The notes under the pieces are model-generated. The model saw only the letters and a program-made list of their open reading frames with translations, did no database searches and had not been told where the DNA came from. From NCBI GenBank assembly GCA_954871525.1, contig OX940862.1:37564232-37628231 (forward strand): 64,000 bases of DNA, read 5' to 3'. A program made the translations under genes and the position numbers. Positions within the stretch are counted from its first letter, which is position 1. Every line of letters begins with the position of its first letter. Positions 1-11,106 of this stretch are shown piece after piece. The DNA comes from Parietaria judaica (Eukaryota > Streptophyta > Magnoliopsida > Rosales > Urticaceae).

Positions 1-2
1 GT

Positions 3-3000
3 AAGAATGGGGACCAGCGCCTACTGACCGAAGTCTACTACATACCGAAGCTGAAGAGTAACATCATCAGCTTAGGACAAATGACGCAGATTGGTCACAC
101 AGTGATCTTATCCGGAGAGTTCCTAAAGATGTGGAACAGCGACGGCGCCTTATTAATGAAGGTGAAGAGATCACCGAGTCGGTTGTACAAGATCAACCTG
201 ATGGTAGATCAACCGATTTGCTTGATGGCGTCGATCGCAGACCCAGCATGGCTATGGCATGCGAGACTTGGGCACGTGAATTTTCACGCCCTCAAGATGA
301 TAGGCGACAAAGAGATGGCCTTTGGGGTACCGAAGATTGAACACCCCGACCAGCTATGTGAATGTTGTATGGTCACGAAACAGGCAAGAGTGCCATTTCC
401 TATCAAGGCCAAGTTCCGAGCAGAGCGACCCCTCCAACTGGTGCACGCTGACCTGTGTGGTCCATTCAGCCCAGCAACCCTAGCTGGCAACAAGTACTTC
501 TTTTTGCTTGTTGATGATTACAGCCGATTGATGTGGGTGTACACACTCAAAGAGAAGGCAGGAGCCTTTGAAGTCTTCAAAAAGTTCAAGCGGCTCGTGG
601 AGAATCAGTCAGGACATAGACTGAAGACTTTGCGAACAGACCGTGGAGGAGAGTTCACGTCTGAGAAGTTCGCCGAGTACTACGGAGAAGAAGGTGTAGA
701 GCGACACCTCACTGCACCATACACGCCCCAGCAGAACGGCGTGGTGGAGAGACGGAATCGAACCGTCATGGACACTGCAAGGAGCTTGATGAAAAGCATG
801 CAAGTCCCAGCAAACTTCTGGGGAGAAGCAGTACGTCACGCGGTTTACTTGCTGAACCGCTTGCCGACAAAGGCGCTAGGCGAGCGCACCCCTTACCAAG
901 CATGGAAAGGGAAGAAACCTCATCTGGAGCATTTAAAGGTGTTTGGGTGCACCGCACATGTGAAGACTGTTGGACCAAATCTCAAAAAACTCGATGATCG
1001 GAGTCAGCCGATGGTGTACCTTGGCGCCGAGGAAGGGAGCAAGGCACACAGGTTTTACGACCCCCGACGCGGAAAACTGCATGTGAGCAGAGATGCCGTT
1101 TTCGAAGAGGAGAAGAAGTGGGTCTGGCGCGACGAGAACGGAGAGCCTGAACAGAACTCGGTGGAGTTCATCCTCGAAGACGAAGAGGCGGTCGAGCAGG
1201 TTGAGGGAGAGAGTCCCTTCCAGGGGCTAGCAACGCCCAGTTCGACGGAAATCAATTCACCTGGAACCAGCTCACCACCAGGCTCACCCAACCCAGGATC
1301 AGGAATGAGCACCCCGATCCCAATGATAGCTAGTTCGGGAGGAACCAGCTCGGGAGACTCATCAATCAAGGACGGGCCAAGAGGGTTCCGTACCCTATCT
1401 GACGTCTACGAAGAAGCGCGGGAGCTTGATTTGAGCCCGGAGGAGCTCCTGCTAGTCAGTGAAGAGGAACCGACCAACTACCGTGAGGCAGCCACCGAGA
1501 AGGATTGGCAGGAAGCAATGAAGAGAGAACTGGAGTCCATTGAGAAGAATCAGACGTGGGAGCTTGTCGACCTTCCAAGAGGTCACAAGTCCATTGGTCT
1601 GAAGTGGGTCTACAAGCTGAAGAAGGACTCAGAAGGCAACGTCCTCAAGCACAAGGCCAGAATGGTCGCAAAGGGCTACGTGCAGAAGCAGGGAGTAGAC
1701 TTCGAGGAAGTTTTCGCTCCAGTAGCCAGACTCGACACAGTCAGGCTGATCATAGCCCTTTCTGCTCACCGAGGCTGGAAAATCCACCACCTGGACGTCA
1801 AGTCGGCGTTCCTGAATGGTGAACTTGAAGAAGAAGTCTACGTTTCTCAGCCGGAAGGCTTCGTCGACAAGACCGCAGAGCACAAGGTGTACAAGCTGTC
1901 AAAAGCTCTTTATGGGCTGCGCCAAGCACCTCGTGCATGGAACACTCGACTCGACAGGAGTATGAAGAGTCTTGGCTTCAAGAAGTGTTCCCAGGAGCAG
2001 GCAGTCTACACAAGGAACTCAGGAGAGGAGGCCCTCATCGTCGGTGTGTACGTCGACGACCTGATCGTGACAGGATCCAGTGCAAAAGCTATTGATGGAT
2101 TCAAGAAGCAGATGATGAAGGAGTTCGAGATGAGCGACCTCGGACTGCTCTCGTACTACCTCGGCATTGAGGTCGATCAGAAGAAGGATTTTGTCACACT
2201 GAAGCAGTCGGCTTACGCAATGAAAATTTTGAAGCAGTTCAAGATGGCGGACTGCAACCCGAGCAAGTATCCGATGGAGCCGAAGTTAAAACTCGGGAAA
2301 GACGCAGATGGAAAACCAGTGGATCCCACGGAGTATAGGCGTGTCGTCGGGTGTCTCAAGTACTTAACCCACACCCGACCTGATATCTCATATGCAGTTG
2401 GGATGGTGAGCCGTCACATGGAAAAGCCTACCAGTCTACACCAACAGGCTGTGAAGCACATCCTTCGTTATCTGAAAGGAACGACGAGCAACGGGATTCA
2501 GTACGAAAGAGGAAATGGAGCTGAAGAACTGGTCGGTTTTACCGACAGTGATCTAGCCGGTGATATCGATGATAGAAAGAGTACCGGAGGTATGGCGTTT
2601 TATCTCAACAGTAATCTTATCACCTGGCAGTCTCAGAAGCAAAGAACTGTGGCCCTATCCTCTTGTGAGGCTGAGTTCATGGCAGCGACCGCAACGGCGT
2701 GTCAAGCATTGTGGTTGAGAAACTTATTGAGCGAAGTTACTGAAACCGAGCAGAAGCCAGTGACTCTTTATGTGGACAACAAGTCCGCAATCGCGCTGAT
2801 GAAGAACCCAGTGTTTCATGGACGCAGCAAGCACATCGACACTCGTTTTCATTTTATTCGCGAGTGTGTGGAAGAGCGAGAGATCATTGTGGAGTTTGTC
2901 AGCACCAGAGAGCAACGGGCTGACATTCTCACTAAGGCTCTAGCGAGAGTCAAATTTGCTGAGATGCGAGAACTACTCGGCGTAAAGAACCTCGAGCGAA

Positions 3001-3053
3001 GTCAAAATTACGGGGGAGAATGTGATCATAATTGTGACTTCCTCGACAAGTAA
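3..3053 (+). CDS. Copia pol polyprotein (partial, 5' end off window)
   Basis: The frame is already open at base 3 and reads protease/pre-integrase-like sequence ([19 protein letters not shown]) before the first in-window Met at 81, so that Met is not the start. Domains in order: gag-pre-integrase (WLWHARLGH); integrase with catalytic Asp in HADLCGPF, Asp in LRTDRGGEF and Glu in NGVVERRN; a Ser/Pro/Gly-rich spacer; reverse transcriptase ([16 protein letters not shown], catalytic YVDDL); and RNase H ([31 protein letters not shown]). It ends with TAA at 3051-3053, inside the LTR. There are no frameshifts or stops. The role is reverse transcription and integration of the element; it is not a host gene. 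Confidence 0.95.
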   Translation, partial: KNGDQRLLTEVYYIPKLKSNIISLGQMTQIGHTVILSGEFLKMWNSDGALLMKVKRSPSRLYKINLMVDQPICLMASIADPAWLWHARLGHVNFHALKMIGDKEMAFGVPKIEHPDQLCECCMVTKQARVPFPIKAKFRAERPLQLVHADLCGPFSPATLAGNKYFFLLVDDYSRLMWVYTLKEKAGAFEVFKKFKRLVENQSGHRLKTLRTDRGGEFTSEKFAEYYGEEGVERHLTAPYTPQQNGVVERRNRTVMDTARSLMKSMQVPANFWGEAVRHAVYLLNRLPTKALGERTPYQAWKGKKPHLEHLKVFGCTAHVKTVGPNLKKLDDRSQPMVYLGAEEGSKAHRFYDPRRGKLHVSRDAVFEEEKKWVWRDENGEPEQNSVEFILEDEEAVEQVEGESPFQGLATPSSTEINSPGTSSPPGSPNPGSGMSTPIPMIASSGGTSSGDSSIKDGPRGFRTLSDVYEEARELDLSPEELLLVSEEEPTNYREAATEKDWQEAMKRELESIEKNQTWELVDLPRGHKSIGLKWVYKLKKDSEGNVLKHKARMVAKGYVQKQGVDFEEVFAPVARLDTVRLIIALSAHRGWKIHHLDVKSAFLNGELEEEVYVSQPEGFVDKTAEHKVYKLSKALYGLRQAPRAWNTRLDRSMKSLGFKKCSQEQAVYTRNSGEEALIVGVYVDDLIVTGSSAKAIDGFKKQMMKEFEMSDLGLLSYYLGIEVDQKKDFVTLKQSAYAMKILKQFKMADCNPSKYPMEPKLKLGKDADGKPVDPTEYRRVVGCLKYLTHTRPDISYAVGMVSRHMEKPTSLHQQAVKHILRYLKGTTSNGIQYERGNGAEELVGFTDSDLAGDIDDRKSTGGMAFYLNSNLITWQSQKQRTVALSSCEAEFMAATATACQALWLRNLLSEVTETEQKPVTLYVDNKSAIALMKNPVFHGRSKHIDTRFHFIRECVEEREIIVEFVSTREQRADILTKALARVKFAEMRELLGVKNLERSQNYGGECDHNCDFLDK

Positions 3054-3454
3054 ACTTGCAGAGCAAGTTTGTCTTCATATCACGTTTTGATTATTATTGT
3101 TATTTTATTTCTTTACTTGCTAGTCAAGCTTGTTAGGGTAGAATTGTCATTTCCTTTGCTAGTGTGAGTGCTATATAAACACCACTAAGTTGCATGTATT
3201 TAAACAACTCCAATCTCAGTTTTATTCGACATCTCCTATTCCTCCAAATAATATTTTCTCTCATTGCCTTGTGTTATTTTCCTTCCTCGTTCGTCAACTC
3301 ACAAAGTAATACACATACATCATATATTAATACACATTGAGTGGGAAAGTGTGAACTTGATTGAGTGTTGTTGTCGTTTGGCTTGGTGGACGGTGAGCAA
3401 CAAAGATTCGAGGTGACGTGTTTTGGCAGCGCGTCCCGTTATTCGGAACCAACA
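3021..3454 (+). repeat. 3' long terminal repeat of the Copia element
   Basis: A 434-bp block begins TGTGATCATAATTG right after the polypurine tract and ends GGAACCAACA, giving the usual TG...CA ends. A TATA box (TATATAA, 3172-3178) lies about 150 bp in. The pol stop codon lies 33 bp inside the LTR. The 5' LTR is outside the window, so the ends are inferred from the TG/CA rule and the tract. Confidence 0.82.
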
Positions 3455-3525
3455 TATACACACAACTACTCGATCACACTATAAAATTTGATCATATGCA
3501 CCCAGTATATATATATATATATATA

Positions 3526-3582
3526 TGATCAATGTATGCTGCTTAACCCATATCATCACAAGCTAATTAAATAATAATTTAG

Positions 3583-3622
<40 letters not shown>

Positions 3623-3679
3623 CTAAATTATTATTTAATTAGCTTGTGATGATATGGGTTAAGCAGCATACATTGATCA
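3526..3679. repeat. Perfect 59-bp inverted repeat around an (AT)n loop
   Basis: The left arm (3526-3584) and right arm (3621-3679) are exact reverse complements over 59 bp. They are separated by 36 bp of AT dinucleotides. The arms start and end with TGATCAATGTATGCTGC and its complement. Another AT run lies outside the left arm (3505-3525). The structure sits between the Copia LTR and exon 2 of a polygalacturonase gene, probably in its intron 1. Confidence 0.95.
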
Positions 3680-3886
3680 ATTATTTATACCTTAATATCT
3701 ACTATGATATGATAGTAAATATTTTATGATACTTTTAGTAAACTTGTGATGATAATTTTAGGGTTCTGAAAATATGCATGATAGTAAATTTAATAGATAC
3801 TTAATAGTAAATACATGGTGATAAAATTCTTATAAGAGTATATATTTTTGGTGGCTGGCTATATATAAAAACACTTGTGCATAAAC

Positions 3887-3919
<33 letters not shown>

Positions 3920-4028
3920 TAATATATATATATATATATATATTAATACGTAGAGACCAGGTTATACCTTATATGCGTACATATGATGTCAAAATAATCC
4001 AAATTCGGTACGTTTTTTATTCATTTAG

Positions 4029-7000
4029 GCTTTCAAGAAAGCATGGAAAGAAGCTTGTTCGTCCAAGGGTTCGGTAGTTCTTGAGACTTCCAAAAAAACC
4101 TATCATCTGAAACCGCTCAAGTTCAAGGGACCCTGCAAACCCAACAAAATTGTTGTTCGAATTTACGGAACCCTAGACGCCTCTACCAACCGGTCGGATT
4201 ACAAGAGCAGGCATTGGCTCATCTTCAAAAAAGTTGACAATCTAACCATTGAAGGCGGCGGAACCCTGAATGGAAACGGACAAGTTTGGTGGAAGAACTC
4301 TTGCAAAAGAAACAAATCTCTCGTAAGTACCGTGTCTTCTTTATTACTACAAAATCTTAGTTTCTAAAATACAAACGACACGATTACTAATTAAAAATAT
4401 TAAAACAATCGAAAGTACATTAATAAATAGAACACTGTTCTAGAATAATTTTTTAGGGGAGAAAATGTCGTCTGAGAGCATACTTTAAAATAAATATGAG
4501 CTTTTAAATTTAAATAAGAAAATGACGGACGAGACCGACCGGTCCCGGCTCAGTTCCCAATTTAGTTTTATTTACAGAATTACCTATTGTACTTTTACAC
4601 TTCAGATTTATTGTAACACTTTTCTAGTGTTATTTGAAGTTTTAGCTATGTTTATTACTATATTTATTTATTTTTTTGTTTCTTTTCTTTTGAACAGTTT
4701 TTAAATTAGTAAAAAAGGGTCTCTTACCGATAAATAACTAATTAGTAATTTACATATAAAACGTATCTGGCCTGGTTACCGGTTTTAAAATGTGAATTTT
4801 GATCTAGTCCGCAAAACCGAATAAATAGAATCGATACCGGACCAAAAAAAAAGTCAAAAGTCTTACCTTGTGTTATACCTATAGATTTTTATTGTAGCTT
4901 GCGCGATATTTTTCTTCTTTACTGACTACTTACTGTCTCTCTGGATTTGCAGCCTTGCACGGTAGCGCCTACGGTGTGTTACTTCATTCAATATATATAT
5001 ACTTTTTTTAATCCTAATTACTTCTAGAGCGATATATATAATAAAATAAACATATTCAATATGTTGAAGGCATTGACATTCCGGAGGTGTGACAATCTGA
5101 GAGTGAGAGACTTGCGAGTAAAAGACGCGCAACAATTCCATGTGGCATTCGAGATTTGCGACAATGTCACCGTTTTGAATCTCAACGTCACTGCAGATGC
5201 GCGAAGCCCCAACACCGACGGAATCCACGTGTCTCGCACCAAACACATCTCCATCTCCGACTGCTTCATCGCCACCGGCGATGACTGCATTTCCATCGTC
5301 AATGGCTCCCACTCGGTGCGAGCAACTGACATCACATGCGGACCCGGACATGGAATCAGGTGCTCATATTTCATATTTCTGTTTTCATGTTTTAATCTTA
5401 GATTATATGAATGTGAAAGTGTAGTGGTCTCATCATAACATAATTCATAATTGTATCACTGATCTTTATCTTCTCATAGCTAGAATGGCCCATAAGCTTA
5501 TTATAATTTATACCAAACCGCGATCACGTCCCAGAAAAACAGATCCGGGTCTTATTTATATTATTTTTTGATAGTCGTCGGAGCCTTTGAATCAAACGAT
5601 CCAACGGCTCATATCATTTGAAAAAAAATTAAATTTTACTTTTAATTTAAAAAAGTCAAATGATAGATTTAAAAATTTATAAAAGGACTAAAAAAATCTT
5701 CTTCTTTTTTTGCAGATTCGGATTTTTTGATCTTTTGTTTTTTCTTATTGTACCTGGAAATGCCATTGCTGAATACTCGTCTTTCTCGTAGTGTACGGAT
5801 TAGATTTCCGAGTACAATGTTGTTCTTGATAATTTAAATCCTAAATAGAATCCCAGTTCAGAGTACATTCCTCGCGTTGTTCTTGATATTAATCAATATG
5901 ATAATGTAATAGATCTTTTTTTCTCTTTTTTTTTTTAAATAAAATAAATAGTTTCTTTTTCTCATGATATATATAGTATAGGTAGCTTGGGAGCCAAAAG
6001 CTCGAAATCCCATGTGTCAGATGTAATGATCAATAGAGCAAGGCTTTCTCGTACTACAAATGGGCTTCGAATCAAGACTTGGCAGGTAAATATACTAGTC
6101 TCGCTAATGTTATCGGCTAATGTTATCGGTAGAAGATGGTCGGACTTGTTTTCAATATCTGCCAAAACCCGAAAACAAATCTTTTTTCTGCTTATTAACG
6201 GAAACAATGCTGGTTTTTTCCGTTTCGTTAGAGTAACACGTCCTTTTTTTTACTAGATGTAATATTTCGATCATTCGGACACTAGAATCAAGAACCGTTG
6301 ATGTCTATTTACTTGTTATCTCTTAACAAATTTGATGTCGCCTAATTTTCGAGCTTATATGCTTGTAGCCGACTTCTATATTGCATATAACATGAAAAAG
6401 AGGGTTGAAATCATCAACAACTCACATCGATTAGGGTATCAAATATTTGCAAACGGCAATGGACATACTTCTCAATTGTGAGAAGAACTACTATCATTCT
6501 GCGTATCACATTTACTTTTCATTTTGATTAATTTCTTTTTTAATTGGAAATTAAGATTTAACCGTAACATAAAAACCCTTGCCTACCTTCGTTTTCGTTG
6601 TATCGGTATCAGCTGCATCAGAAACGCTAACAAAACTACTATATCCTAGATAAAAACACACAAAAATAATAATTTTCGAACGCCAAATTTTATATATTAA
6701 TAATGAAAATCAATTTTACAAAATAAAATTGATAAAGAAAAGGATACTGACTCCAATTTTTCATATTAACATCACTATATGTGATACCATTTGTCTGAAC
6801 GATAATAATTACTTTTTCATGTATGGTATCTAATTCTTATCAATTAATAAAACCATTAGTTTTTAACTGAATATATACTTGTTTCTATTCATAATTAATC
6901 GCAGGGAGGATCGGGAAGCGCAAGCAATATAAAATTCCTGAACGTGGAGATGAACAACGTGAAAAACCCCATCATCATCGACCAAAACTACTGCGACCAG

Positions 7001-7399
7001 AGAATCCCGTGCCCTAAGCAGAGCACGGCGGTGCGAGTGAGGGACGTGCTCTACCAGAACATAACCGGTACCAGCGCCTCCGAAGTAGCCGTTAAGTTCG
7101 ACTGCAGCAAGAGCTTCCAATGCGAGAGAATCGTGCTTCAGGACGTTCGCATCGAGCGCTATGGTCGCATACAGAGTAAGCTCCAAGCTTTGTGCCAAAA
7201 CGCTCGGGTCACGGGCATCGGAGTTGTTGCGCCACCGTGCCCCGACCCCGACGAGAAACTAAAGACCAATGAAACAGTTACGCATTGTCGCCGCCATAGT
7301 CACCAGACAAGATCTTGGGTTGAATTGCGGACTAAGTCGCCTTTTTTAAGACGTTTTACGTCTCTGCGTCTGAAAACATCCCAACTTACTCTGCCATAA
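4029..7399 (+). CDS. Polygalacturonase (GH28), exons 2-6; exon 1 missing from window
   Basis: Five exons join in frame: 4029-4322, 4953-4973, 5070-5359, 5977-6085, 6905-7399. Lengths (294, 21, 290, 109 bp) match those of the two units downstream. The encoded right-handed beta-helix enzyme hydrolyses pectin in the cell wall. All catalytic motifs are present: SPNTDGI, GDDC, GPGHGI and LRIKTW. What is missing is exon 1 (signal peptide and the ...DDTD end): nothing matching it lies between the Copia LTR (ends 3454) and 4029, so the element probably sits in intron 1 or replaced exon 1. The acceptor of the 5070 exon is AAG instead of the CAG in its paralogues, with a poor pyrimidine tract. The C-terminal tail differs from the other units. 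It is either a gene with a very long intron 1 or a young pseudogene. Confidence 0.85.
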
Positions 7400-7629
7400 T
7401 GATTGGATAATCAGTCATTAAAAAAATGAAAATATCAAAGAAAGTTTTTGGTTTGTATGCTTCTAAAAGTGATTGAATCGGTAACTTAGTTTGTTTAGCC
7501 TAGTGATAAATTCACTATAAGACTCTTTCAGAAGTCTTAAGTTCAATTTCTTTTAGACGCAATAATTTTATAGATGTGTAATTTCGGTCAAAAGTGCTTG
7601 CAGTCAATAGTATTGTTTGTTCTTACAGT
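7400..7629. other. 3' flank of the first polygalacturonase unit
   Basis: AT-rich sequence after the stop codon, presumably the 3' untranslated region. I see no further gene or repeat before the hAT-type MITE that starts at 7638. Confidence 0.5.
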
Positions 7630-7637
7630 GTAAATAT

Positions 7638-8376
7638 TAGGGGTGAAAATTCTGTAACCGTTTCTCGGTATCGTCTCGGTTTCAGTATCGATCCCAGATC
7701 GGTTTATAAAAAAAACTGATAAATTTAACTTAAAACCGATAACCAATACTTATCGGTTATCGGTTTCCGATACCGATACCAACACCGATAGCCAAATTTC
7801 TCGAATATCGGTATCGGTTTTGGTTGTGAACTACATGTCGTTTTAGAGTGTACTACATTCATTTTTCTAAGCAAATTAGGGCACTTTCTGTGATACCTCA
7901 CTCTCCCACCCTCCCTCATTTCGGAGTCCGAAGTTCGGACATGGTAACTTGTTTGATGAAAAAAGAAATGACATGGTTTAATTGTGTTTGATATTTTTAT
8001 GTATTAGACATGAACTTTTATACTTCGGAGTTCGAAATTCGAACATGGTAGTTTGTTTGATGAAAAAAGAAATGACATGGTTTATTTATGTTTTGATATT
8101 TTTTATGTATTAATTAGACATGAATTTTTATACTTCAGAGTCCGAGGTTCGGACATGGTATAGTTTGTATTATTTTTGGATTTTGCCCCGGATTATTCCC
8201 GATTTATGTCTAGGTTTATTTATCGGTTTTCTTTTATTTTTTCTCGGTATCGGTTTGATAAAAAAAACCAAGAAATATTAGAACCGATACCAATACCAAA
8301 AAAAAATATCTCGATTATTCAATACCAATACCAAAAAAAACTAATTTACCGATTATCGGTACCGGTTTCACCCCTA
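7638..8376. mobile_element. Non-autonomous hAT-type element with exact 8-bp duplication
   Basis: The element starts TAGGGGTGAAA and ends TTTCACCCCTA, an 11-bp perfect terminal inverted repeat. It is flanked by an exact 8-bp target duplication GTAAATAT (7630-7637 and 8377-8384), the hAT signature. It is 739 bp with no transposase frame. The subterminal parts are dense in GGTATCGGT/ACCGATACC motifs, likely transposase-binding sites. The centre (about 7921-8160) holds three copies of a roughly 105-bp tandem repeat containing GTTCGGACATGGTA. Confidence 0.93.
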
Positions 8377-8384
8377 GTAAATAT

Positions 8385-9321
8385 ATCTTCTAATGCAAGT
8401 ACATGTAATCTTGACTAATAATACTACTCCAATAAAATAAAATAAAAAGTGATCGAATCGGACAATCGGTGTATATGAATAGTGTTAAGTCTTCATACAT
8501 ACCTACATAGATTAATTAGGAAATAAATTAGAAAAGTGACAGAAGATAAATAAATGAAGTTACAAAAAATTTCTAACTTAAAAGACTGCTTTTTTTGTTT
8601 ATTTGCTAGCTTAATGTTGATACTAGTTAAAAAGATAGACATTCGATGTTTTATACTTTGATTTTTATTTTTCGTAAATACATACCATCAATTTTTAACA
8701 ATAACTAAAAGACATAAATTGGCCCAAGGTTGTGTTTTTTTTTGTTTTTTTGAAGATTAAAACGTTTAAATCTTAATGCAGATGTGAATATTGAGATGTT
8801 AGGTCTTTATTTGAAGTGACTAAAAATTAAGTCTCTTTATTTTTTTAGATCTGAATGCATTTAAAAAACATTTTTTTATTTAAAATTACTAATAAAAATT
8901 TTAATGAATGAATAGGTATATAATATTAAGAAAAATAATTAATTGATTATTTAAAGGTATAATTTGATAAATTATAATAAAATTGTGCACTAAAATATCA
9001 AATATAATTCATCAAAAGATATTGATATCAATTAGTAAACGGCTTTATTTCAATTACAATTTTCTTTGTAAAACTAAGTAGTCCATTAGTATATAATATT
9101 TCAAACATCAATGGTTCATTCTTCTCTACATTAAGCATTTATCAAACATCAATTGTTCCGCTAGTAAAATTTCATGAATTGTCCATCTTCAACTCTTCAA
9201 CAATGACAAAAAATGTAAGACCAAAACAAAACAAAAATGTTGAAATCCAATGCCACATCACATCTGCAGTACGACATACTAGGACGGTTTTCCCTTTGTA
9301 AATTGTAATACATGTACACAC
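8385..9321. other. Gene-free AT-rich spacer
   Basis: About 940 bp of AT-rich DNA between two transposon insertions. There are no open frames with recognisable homology, and no clear repeats other than short A/T runs. Confidence 0.6.
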
Positions 9322-9344
9322 AAGAGCGGCCGACTTCATTACCC

Positions 9345-9670
9345 CAGCTCGCGGGGTAAGGTTGTCTCGGAAGTCGAGTCCGATTGCCTCCGTGCAACCC
9401 GACTTGTCAATGACAATCAACTAAATAGTCTTCAAGGACCAATCATCGCGAGTATTGACATGTTGTTAAGATCGGTAGGCTCCAATGGCGGGTGCCGTTG
9501 GACTCCTAGGTCTTGTAACGGGGTGGCCAATTGTCTCGCTAAGACCCGATTTTCTGTTTTACTTTCGGATTTTTCGTCGGACGTTTGTCCTTCTTGGCTC
9601 GTAAACTCTGTTAATTAATAGGGATTTACTCCCCTGATATATTGAAGAGCTACTGTTTCCTCAAAAAAAA
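9345..9670 (+). mobile_element. 5'-truncated LINE (non-LTR retrotransposon) with poly(A) and target duplication
   Basis: The + strand reads the C-terminal RNase H-like end of a plant LINE (VESDCLRATRLVND...CNGVANCLAK), then a stop (TAA, about 9617), a short 3' tail and a terminal A run (9663-9672). A 23-bp duplication flanks it: 9322-9344 and 9671-9693, with 20 of 23 bases identical and all three differences transitions. Only about 0.33 kb of the element was copied, typical of abortive reverse transcription. The left boundary is accurate to a few bases. Confidence 0.85.
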
Positions 9671-9693
9671 AAGAGCGACTGACTTCATTGCCC

Positions 9694-9932
9694 ACACCTA
9701 AAAGAGTTATTATAATCAGCTTATCTTCCTCCCTCGTCGACAACGAATCCCTCCGCTTCAACAACGGTGATTTCATTGTTACAAAAGCACCAATTTCCAA
9801 ATAGATAAATGCCCAAACAAAAGCCCTAAAAATCTTAGCATATTAATGTGGCTATTCATTATAATTTCTCTAAAAAGAAAGATTTAGTGAAGATTTTCTT
9901 TCTTAGGAGAGTGCAGACAGCAAAAAAGCTCT
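9694..9932. other. Short spacer without a gene
   Basis: AT-rich sequence between the LINE and the ALOG pseudogene. No feature is seen. Confidence 0.4.
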
Positions 9933-10475
9933 CTAATGGCGTCCATCTTCCATTTTTTGCTTTTTGACTTCCGGTGATTGTTGGTGATCTGGGGTCTGGG
10001 GACCCTTCGGAGTCGGGGGCCCTAGGATGTCTTCGCCTTGCCAGCAATTCGGCCCCGTCAATGAGTCGTGAACGTGGCGGAGTAAGAGCAGGATAGCGAG
10101 TGCACTGAACGGGTTGGCATAGGTGTCACCCCCGTTCTCCTCGAAGGCGGACTGAAGCCGCCCCACGAGTGCGCCGAGGCCATAATAGGCCTGGCCCATG
10201 GGGCACCGGCACGTGGGGGGCTGCGGCGGGGCCCGTAGGAGGGGCACCACGCGGCGTGCAGCTCCGTCTTCCCGATGTGCTCCATCAGGAACTCCAGCAC
10301 ATCGTGGGCCCCGCTGCACTCGGCCGGCGCCAACAGGGGCCGGTGGTTATCTAGGTACTGCTCAAAGGTGGTCCAGGCCCGCTGCTTCTCCAGTGCGAGC
10401 ACGGTGGCGACACCGGTGACTCCCGCACCTCGAAGAAGCCACGGTGAAGGCTGTTTACGGATCTGTCCGGTCCTT
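9933..10475 (-). pseudogene. ALOG-domain (LSH-type) transcription regulator, frameshifted
   Basis: On the minus strand the first half of an ALOG domain reads [34 protein letters not shown] and CPSYG. After about 10231 the domain continues only in another frame ([49 protein letters not shown]). The shift is close to a single missing base. ALOG proteins (Arabidopsis LSH, rice G1) are DNA-binding developmental regulators whose domain is usually encoded by one exon, as here. Upstream of about 10475 every frame hits a stop, so no proper N-terminus is left. The nuclear localisation tail is reduced to VKKQK. The GC-rich block stands out from its AT-rich surroundings. The call as pseudogene would change only if the frameshift were a sequencing error. 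Confidence 0.8.
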
Positions 10476-11048
10476 CAACACCGACCCATCGGCGGCGGCC
10501 GAGCAACGCGGCGGACGAGAAACTGGCGGCGGATCATGAGATATTGGCGGCGGCGGCGGCAGCGGCGGAGGCGGCGTCCGTCGAAGAAAGTGAGAGAAAC
10601 CGATTTGGGAATTATTTGATTCTGTGTGAGAATGTGATCGAACTTGTGTTCATATAAATAAATAGAGTGAGAAAGAGAGAATCATATTTTAAATATTTGC
10701 AAATAAAAGTTAGGGTTCATAGAGTATTATGTTACCAATAAAATTTTAAATATATATAATAGGGAAAAAATCTAACTATCTTACGAGTAAATAGAAGAGT
10801 TGTTTTATATTCTTTTAATTCTATTTGTAAAAAATTATTATATAATATAAAAAAAATTGAACGTAAATATATATGTCATGCATCGATCTAGGACGTATAG
10901 AAAATACTAATAAATCTATCTATAAGTTTGTTATAATTCAAAGATATATATATATATATATATATCTTAAGCCAATTAAAGATAATAAAATGATTATGCA
11001 ATATCTGAGTATCCAAATTAAAGATAGTAATTACAATCCACAAACCAT
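10476..11048. other. Spacer with GGC repeat, then AT-rich upstream region of the double polygalacturonase
   Basis: A (GGC)n-rich tract (about 10545-10575) may be remains of the ALOG 5' end. The remainder is AT-rich with an (AT)n run near 10945-10965 and leads into the TATA box of the next gene. Confidence 0.5.
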
Positions 11049-11056
11049 TATATAAG
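11049..11056 (+). promoter_or_regulatory. TATA box of the double polygalacturonase gene
   Basis: TATATAAG lies 51 bp upstream of the ATG at 11107. This leaves room for transcription to start about 25-30 bp downstream and for a short leader. It is the only good TATA box next to this start codon. Confidence 0.6.
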
Positions 11057-11106
11057 CATTGAAGTAGTAACCAGTTTCTCTCACTGATCTCTAGCTGTAC
11101 TACGCC

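Larger units (their letters stand above)
1..3454 (+). mobile_element. Copia LTR retrotransposon, 3' part (5' part outside the window)
   Basis: A Ty1/Copia element enters from the left edge and ends at the last base of its 3' LTR. It holds the gag-pre-integrase, integrase, reverse transcriptase and RNase H order typical of Copia, then a purine-rich tract (CGGGGGAGAA, 3011-3020) directly before the LTR. The 5-bp target duplication would be TATAC (3455-3459), but its partner lies outside the window. The frame is uninterrupted over more than 1000 codons, so the insertion looks fairly young. It lies just upstream of a polygalacturonase gene whose first exon is missing from the window. Confidence 0.93.

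Noticed and set aside
3877..4077. Plus-strand frame starting with HTHTYIYIYI
   Set aside because: It is translated (CA)n/(AT)n microsatellite running into exon 2 in the wrong frame; it is not the missing exon 1.
5780..5795. CACTA-type terminal word (TTTCTCGTAGTG) in a polygalacturonase intron, and CACTACGGAAAA at 22302
   Set aside because: No matching opposite end or 3-bp duplication could be found for either. Single 12-bp matches are expected by chance in this much sequence.
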